Origin: JBBDYG01 sp040901765
GTDB lineage: Bacteria; Planctomycetota; Planctomycetia; Pirellulales; Lacipirellulaceae
NCBI GenBank assembly: GCA_040901765.1
Contig: JBBDYG010000043.1
Coordinates: 62,001 to 126,000, forward strand
Length of the DNA stretch: 64,000 nt
Direction: 5' to 3'
In this document: in pieces, positions 60,603-64,000 of the stretch
How positions within the stretch are numbered: the stretch's first letter is position 1
How the letters are laid out: each line of letters opens with the position of its first letter
Translations under genes and position numbers: made by a program
Notes under the pieces: model-generated
Told to the model about the DNA's origin: nothing
The model's database searches: none
Seen by the model: the letters and a program-made list of their open reading frames with translations, nothing else

Positions 60603-62429
60603 TCATTTCGCCTTCACCATCTGTTCGACGGCTTCGAGAAGTTGATCGAGCCGGAAGGGCTTGTAGAGGACGAATTTAAGCCCCGCCTTGCGGGCATTGA
60701 CGATCGAGTGGCCGGGGTCGTAGCCAAAGCCAGTCATCAGAATGAGCGGAACGGTCGGCATCACTTCCTGCAACCGCAGCATGAGCTGGTACCCGGACAT
60801 GTCGGGGAGGCGGATGTCGGAAATGATGCAGTCGTAATGCTCGTGCTTGGAAAGATTGCGGACCATGAACACCGCCTCTTTCGCATCGTGGGCGGTTTCC
60901 ACTACGCAATGATATCGCTCGAGGTGCGCGTGGGCGGCACTTCGCACGGCTTCGTCGGCATCGACCACCAAAATCCGCTTGCCGTGCAACAACGGTCGTG
61001 GCTCGATCCGGCTGAACGGTGTTCGCGCCTCGATCGGCGCCATCGTTTGCCCTACTTTATGAATTACCTGCTTGATGTCGCGGGCGTTGCGAAGAATGTG
61101 TTGCAGCCGCTCGACGACATCCGGCTCGTGGCCGATGTACCGCTCCATTACATTGACCGCGTCGTTGAGAATATCGTCCACCGGCAGGGCGACCGCACTG
61201 TGGATCGCCTCGACGCTGGCTGCGGCGGTGGTGGCTTTTTCCGCCGCCAGCAATTCGAGCGTGTTGAGCGCGACCGCCACGTCGCGCGCAAAAATCTCCA
61301 CGAACTGCAAATCGCTTTCGGTGAACGCCCGCGACTCGGGGCTTTCGACGTTGAACGTGCCGATCACCTGGTCGTGCAGCATCAGCGGCACCGTGAGCGA
61401 GCTGCGAGCCCCCTCGGCACCGCGTAAATAGTGGGGGTCGTTGCTCGTGTCGTCGCACAGGTAGCTCTGGCCGGTGGAGGCGACGTACCCCGTCACGCCG
61501 TTGCCAGTAGTTTCCGCATATAGCACGCGGGCGGCGGCTTCGGCGGTCATGCCAACTTCGAGCAACGGCTCGAGGATACCCGTGGCTTGGTCGAGCATTC
61601 GAATCTCGACCACGTCGAACTGCAACACGTCCTGCGTGCAATGAAGAATGTTCGATTTGAGCAACTCGATCCGCTCGTCGACATCCAGGTTGGCGACCTC
61701 GTCGGTCGAGAGGTCGGCAAGCTCCACTCCCGCTTGATGAATGGCGGCAAGTTTTTGTTGCTGAAGAATCTCGGCTGTGATATCGCGGACGGTGACAATC
61801 AGATACTCCGGGTCGCCATGCTCGATCACGGGCGCGGCAGTGACGCGGAAATATTTGCCGTCGCGACAGCGAAGAGTCGAGGAGCTGGCGTGGCACGTGG
61901 CGAGCGCCGTGTGGAACGGACAGAAATCCGGTCCCATGATGTCCGGATTGCCAAGCACGTCGTAAAAATTCGATCCGACGACATCGTCGCGGCCGGACCA
62001 CTCAGCGAGCCTGCCATTGCCCCACAGGATGGTATTGTCCCGGGCGAGAAGTACGACGCCATCGGGCATGCCTTGCAGAATTCGATCGTTCTGCACCAGC
62101 CGAACGGTCTGGAACACGTCGGCGAAGTGATCGACGTCGGCGTAGACGCCGGCAAACTCGCCGCGCGATAGACAAGCGAGCGCCCGCACCGGCGAATTCA
62201 CCGCGACGATCTCGTAGTCATCGCCGAACCGCTGCCGAAGCTCCGCCTCTTCGCCGTGGGCGCCACCGAGACAAAGAATCTTCGGCTGCTCGTCGATCGC
62301 GGTAACAGTAACGGGCGGAGTGGCGGGTTGGCTCACAGAGGTACTTCCAGAGCAATCACCAACGCGAACCTTTGCATCGGGCGGGGGGCCGATCACGGCC
62401 CTGCTACGGCGGGAGTCCACGCGGTCCAA
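60603..62429 (-). CDS. PAS-GAF-receiver signalling protein
   Basis: 608 residues, soluble. Residues about 115-220 are a PAS domain (GMPDGVVLLARDNTILWGNG, YLIVTVRDITAEILQQQ), about 240-395 a GAF domain (TTGNGVTGYVASTGQSYLCD, LTVPLMLHDQVIGTFNVESP), then a helical region (residues 410-465), and about 483-605 a receiver domain with phospho-Asp in DCIISDIRLPDMSG and YKPFRLDQLLEAVEQM. There is no HATPase or other output domain, so it may relay to a separate kinase or output. The start is uncertain; the first 40 residues are weakly supported. Confidence 0.87.
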   Translation of the reverse strand: MDRVDSRRSRAVIGPPPDAKVRVGDCSGSTSVSQPATPPVTVTAIDEQPKILCLGGAHGEEAELRQRFGDDYEIVAVNSPVRALACLSRGEFAGVYADVDHFADVFQTVRLVQNDRILQGMPDGVVLLARDNTILWGNGRLAEWSGRDDVVGSNFYDVLGNPDIMGPDFCPFHTALATCHASSSTLRCRDGKYFRVTAAPVIEHGDPEYLIVTVRDITAEILQQQKLAAIHQAGVELADLSTDEVANLDVDERIELLKSNILHCTQDVLQFDVVEIRMLDQATGILEPLLEVGMTAEAAARVLYAETTGNGVTGYVASTGQSYLCDDTSNDPHYLRGAEGARSSLTVPLMLHDQVIGTFNVESPESRAFTESDLQFVEIFARDVAVALNTLELLAAEKATTAAASVEAIHSAVALPVDDILNDAVNVMERYIGHEPDVVERLQHILRNARDIKQVIHKVGQTMAPIEARTPFSRIEPRPLLHGKRILVVDADEAVRSAAHAHLERYHCVVETAHDAKEAVFMVRNLSKHEHYDCIISDIRLPDMSGYQLMLRLQEVMPTVPLILMTGFGYDPGHSIVNARKAGLKFVLYKPFRLDQLLEAVEQMVKAK

Positions 62430-62802
62430 ATTCGTCAGCTAAGTTTCTGCATTATATGAAACCCATGCAAATGCAGCAACTCGCAACGGCGCCCCGGCAT
62501 TCTGCCGACGCTATCAGTTGCTTCGGCTGGGAAAGAGGGGTGAATTGATCGGGTTTCCCGGCACCGCCGGCAATTTCTCCGTCGCCGCCTCACCCCGGCC
62601 ATATCGTCGGCAGATTAGGAACTCGAGCGGAAAATGCGGCCACCAAGGGCTTAAACCGTGGCACACCTTCCCACCGAGTCAGCCGCATAACTACGTCAAA
62701 ACGCCGAATCCGCCCTGCCCCTGACGCGGTCGCATGCGTAGAATCTTCGTTCCCTCCACTTTCTCTCCTTTTCGACGCCGGGCTTGCTGCTCGGTGCCTC
62801 CT
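62430..62802. other. intergenic region upstream of typA
   Basis: A 373-bp divergent gap that must carry promoters for typA and the PAS-GAF-receiver gene. No gene, repeat, RNA fold or recognisable promoter that I can support. Confidence 0.4.
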
Positions 62803-64000
62803 ATGTCGCTTCCTGTCGCTCCGATTCGCAACGTCGCCATCATTGCCCACGTTGACCACGGCAAAACCACGCTCGTCGATCAGCTCCTCTACCAATCCGG
62901 TCAGTACCGCGAGGAAGAGCTGGACAAGCTCGCCGGCGGTCAGCATGGACTTGTCTTCGACTCCAATGATCTGGAGCGCGAGCGCGGCATTACCATCTTC
63001 AGTAAGAATTGCGCGGTCACTTACGAGGCCAGCGATGGCGTAAGTTATCGAATCAACCTGATCGACACTCCAGGCCACGCCGATTTCGGCGGTGAGGTCG
63101 AGCGCGTGCTCAAAATGGCCGACGGGGTGCTGCTGCTAGTCGACGCCTACGAAGGCCCCATGCCGCAGACAAGGTTTGTGTTGCAAAAAGCGCTCGGCCA
63201 CGGCCTGCGACCGGTGGTGGTCGTCAACAAGGTCGACCGCCCAGACTGTCGCCCGCGGGAAGTCGTCGACGAAGTCTTCGATCTGCTAGTGGACCTTGGT
63301 GCTGACGACCACGCGCTGGAGTTCCCGGTTATCTTTTCGTCTGCCAAGCAAGGTTGGGCGACACGCGATCTGGCGGAACCGTCGAAGAACATGCGGCCGT
63401 TGTTCGAGGCGATCATCAGCGAAGTTCCACCGCCGGAAGAATCCGACGCCTCGCTTCCCTTGCAGATGCTGGTCACCACGCTCGATTATTCCGACTTTGT
63501 CGGACGCATCGCCATCGGCCGGGTGTTCGCCGGTCGGCTGTGTAATCGGCAGCGCGTGGCGGTCATCGATCGCGAACTTAAGCGGACCGATCAACTAGTC
63601 GCTCAACTGTTTACGTTCGACGGGCTGGGCCGCCGCGAAACGAACGAAGTCCCCGCCGGAGACATCTGCGCGGTGGTGGGCCTCGATCCGATTAACATCG
63701 GCGATACGATTGCGACGATCGACGCTCCGCGCGCGTTGCCAACCATTGCCATCGACGAGCCGACGCTCCACATGACGTTCCGCGTGAACGACGGCCCGTT
63801 CGTGGGGCGCGATGGCCGCTATCTCACGAGTCGCCAAATTGGCGAGCGGCTCCAGCGGGAACTGCGATCGAACGTCGCGCTTCGTGTCGAGCCAGGCGAA
63901 ACGCGCGAGCAATTCCGCGTTTCCGGTCGTGGCCTTATGCACTTGGGCATCCTGATCGAGAACATGCGCCGCGAAGGCTTCGAGCTGTGCGTCGGCAAAC
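62803..64000 (+). CDS. typA: ribosome-associated GTPase TypA/BipA, 3' partial
   Basis: Translation-factor GTPase acting on ribosomes under stress. It starts MSLPVAPIRNVAIIAHVDHG then KTTLVDQLLY (G1), LERERGITIFSKNCAV (G2 region), LIDTPGHADFGGEVERVLKM (G3), VVNKVDRPD (G4) and FSSAKQGWA (G5). Domain II (DYSDFVGRIAIGRVFAGRL) and part of domain III (EQFRVSGRGLMHLGILIENM) follow before the window ends. About 399 of roughly 610 residues are visible. Start chosen at the ATG at 62803. Confidence 0.95.
   Translation, partial: MSLPVAPIRNVAIIAHVDHGKTTLVDQLLYQSGQYREEELDKLAGGQHGLVFDSNDLERERGITIFSKNCAVTYEASDGVSYRINLIDTPGHADFGGEVERVLKMADGVLLLVDAYEGPMPQTRFVLQKALGHGLRPVVVVNKVDRPDCRPREVVDEVFDLLVDLGADDHALEFPVIFSSAKQGWATRDLAEPSKNMRPLFEAIISEVPPPEESDASLPLQMLVTTLDYSDFVGRIAIGRVFAGRLCNRQRVAVIDRELKRTDQLVAQLFTFDGLGRRETNEVPAGDICAVVGLDPINIGDTIATIDAPRALPTIAIDEPTLHMTFRVNDGPFVGRDGRYLTSRQIGERLQRELRSNVALRVEPGETREQFRVSGRGLMHLGILIENMRREGFELCVGK

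Overview
The window reads as a chromosomal contig from a planctomycete, most likely of the Pirellulales type. The evidence is a Gfo/Idh/MocA oxidoreductase, two PEP-CTERM proteins (one with a dockerin-like repeat), a Minf_1886-type Planctomycetes/Verrucomicrobia protein, a DnaJ-like/Hsp70 divergent pair of the kind common in this phylum, a RicT-type PSP1 protein, and many GC-rich palindromic intergenic repeats. Two 10-N assembly gaps (13904-13913 and 42021-42030) both sit beside hairpin repeats. Assignments are by eye from sequence motifs; no database search was possible.

Layout. 1-6.1 kb: housekeeping and metabolic genes (Gfo/Idh/MocA 5'-partial, GluQ-RS, AcuI-like oxidoreductase, PhhB-like dehydratase, RicT/PSP1, Minf_1886 plus a tiny membrane protein). 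6.2-9.6 kb: divergent J-like membrane protein and Hsp70 with a C-terminal membrane anchor. 10.2-13.7 kb: lipase, nucleotidyltransferase-fold protein, secreted CehA/McbA-like protein. 14.1-18.0 kb: overlapping block dnaJ-like/small membrane protein/rnpA/yidD, then a FlgI-like lipoprotein with HEAT-like repeats. 18.2-23.3 kb: smc and an HTH-receiver regulator behind a structured leader. 24.2-27.8 kb: a HEPN-motif protein beside an MmeI-like restriction-methyltransferase, a likely defence pair. 28.4-41.8 kb: PQQ-type sugar dehydrogenase-like protein, a giant secreted PEP-CTERM protein, a GH130/GT4 carbohydrate pair, cold-shock protein, small basic proteins, a second PEP-CTERM protein and a His-rich PDZ protein. 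42-46 kb: accessory genes (HigA-like antitoxin without a visible toxin, HNH-like zinc protein, trypsin-TPR protein, zinc-ribbon membrane protein).

46490-58143 is an integrative element of about 11.65 kb inserted into the 3' end of a tRNA-Val(TAC) gene. It is bounded by a 16-bp direct repeat (GTGGGCGATGAGGGAC). It carries an excisionase-like and DnaB/RepA-like replication operon, a dense array of CACYCGGACA-type boxes that looks like an iteron origin, a run of small unknown proteins, a coiled-coil protein with tape-measure-like character, a candidate structured RNA of about 118 nt with a 14-bp closing stem and a T-tract, and two different tyrosine recombinases. The second recombinase reads into the tRNA gene on the opposite strand. 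No capsid, portal or large terminase gene is visible, so it looks like a plasmid-like or satellite-like integrative element rather than a complete prophage.

The right end returns to ordinary chromosome: aldose 1-epimerase, metallophosphoesterase, a PAS-GAF-receiver protein, and typA/bipA running off the window. The most unusual signals are the integrative element with its candidate origin and RNA, a duplicated non-coding/mini-ORF module at 9.8 kb and 46.1 kb with identical internal spacing, and mobile repeats that have entered coding sequence (gluQ).
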